Below, piece by piece: positions 16,068 through 16,267 of a stretch of DNA of 16,267 nucleotides. The notes below the pieces were generated by a model. That model ran no database searches, had not been told where the DNA came from, and worked only from the letters and a program-made list of their open reading frames with translations. Origin of the DNA: Quisquiliibacterium sp. (GTDB taxonomy: Bacteria > Pseudomonadota > Gammaproteobacteria > Burkholderiales > Burkholderiaceae_E). The position numbers and the translations under genes are program-made. The stretch's first letter is position 1. Each line of letters starts with the position of its first letter. Location of the stretch: positions 1-16,267 of the forward strand of contig JAURMJ010000392.1 in NCBI GenBank assembly GCA_030830765.1, read 5' to 3'.

Positions 16068-16267
16068 TTAGTGCGACTTGAACTTATCGTGACAGTTTTT
16101 GCACGAGGCACCGGTTGGGCCAAGCTGTTTCTTCAGTGAGTCGAGCGAAGCGGCTGCCTCGGGCAACTTGGCGACTTCAGCAATCATTTTTTCACTCAAC
16201 TGCTTGAATTCGGCCGCATTCTTCCAAGGATCTCCCTTGACATTGGACTTCCCGCCTTCACTTCCGG
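16068..16267 (-). CDS. Cytochrome c', C-terminal part (cut by window edge)
   Basis: The last 66 residues of a c-type cytochrome are present. They include the helix AAEFKQLSEKMIAEVAKL, then SLKKQLGPTGASCKNCHDKFK with the CxxCH haem-attachment site 10 residues from the C-terminus, and the end KSH. A single CxxCH close to the C-terminus of a helical protein, preceded by a G-x-x-CK-x-CH-x-x-[FY] pattern, is diagnostic of cytochrome c'. These periplasmic proteins carry a high-spin haem and bind NO and other gases. The N-terminus and signal peptide are outside the window. It is convergent with the cytochrome b561 gene, with 41 nt between stop codons. Confidence 0.9.
   Translation of the reverse strand, partial: GSEGGKSNVKGDPWKNAAEFKQLSEKMIAEVAKLPEAAASLDSLKKQLGPTGASCKNCHDKFKSH

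Overview
The window reads as a chromosomal stretch of a moderately GC-rich betaproteobacterium, probably Burkholderiales or an allied group. This rests on the conserved queA-tgt-yajC-secD-secF order, the adjacent cytochrome b561 / cytochrome c' pair, TonB-dependent uptake and a GGDEF/EAL membrane protein. The species assignment is inference. Coding density is high, and no transposase, integrase or CRISPR array is visible.

Left part (1-4500, all minus strand): a truncated M20 metallopeptidase (1-444), a TonB-dependent outer-membrane receptor (528-2729), a P-loop kinase of the NadR ribosylnicotinamide-kinase type (2979-3584) and a PnuC-family vitamin transporter (3581-4252), with a possible 81-codon leader ORF in front (4249-4494). 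The key feature is a convincing TPP (THI-box) riboswitch at 2819-2930, directly upstream of the receptor. It suggests that this is a thiamine salvage locus: the receptor brings thiamine or a precursor across the outer membrane, the PnuC homologue (then PnuT) across the inner membrane, and the kinase traps it by phosphorylation. The receptor appears to have its own promoter and riboswitch inside the cluster, while pnuT and the kinase are translationally coupled from an upstream promoter.

Middle part (4582-8024): a terminator (4582-4616) separates the thiamine locus from an unrecognised two-helix membrane protein (4659-5351, minus). Divergent from it is a GGDEF-EAL c-di-GMP enzyme with a membrane anchor and HAMP (5602-7419, plus). 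Then comes a tRNA-Leu(CAA) gene (7638-7724, minus). Its last 21 nt, with the terminator and a hairpin behind it, form a perfect 87-bp direct repeat (7427-7513 and 7572-7658), leaving a tRNA 3'-end remnant between the c-di-GMP gene and the intact tRNA. About 300 bp of DNA without recognisable content follows.

Right part (8025-16267): an acyl-CoA ligase of the FadD type (plus), then the tRNA-queuosine genes queA and tgt (4-nt overlap), yajC with its own -10 element and GTG start, secD and secF (Sec translocon accessory complex), and a b-type di-haem cytochrome b561 closely following secF. On the opposite strand, convergent with it, is the 3' end of a cytochrome c' gene with a CxxCH haem site, cut by the window edge.
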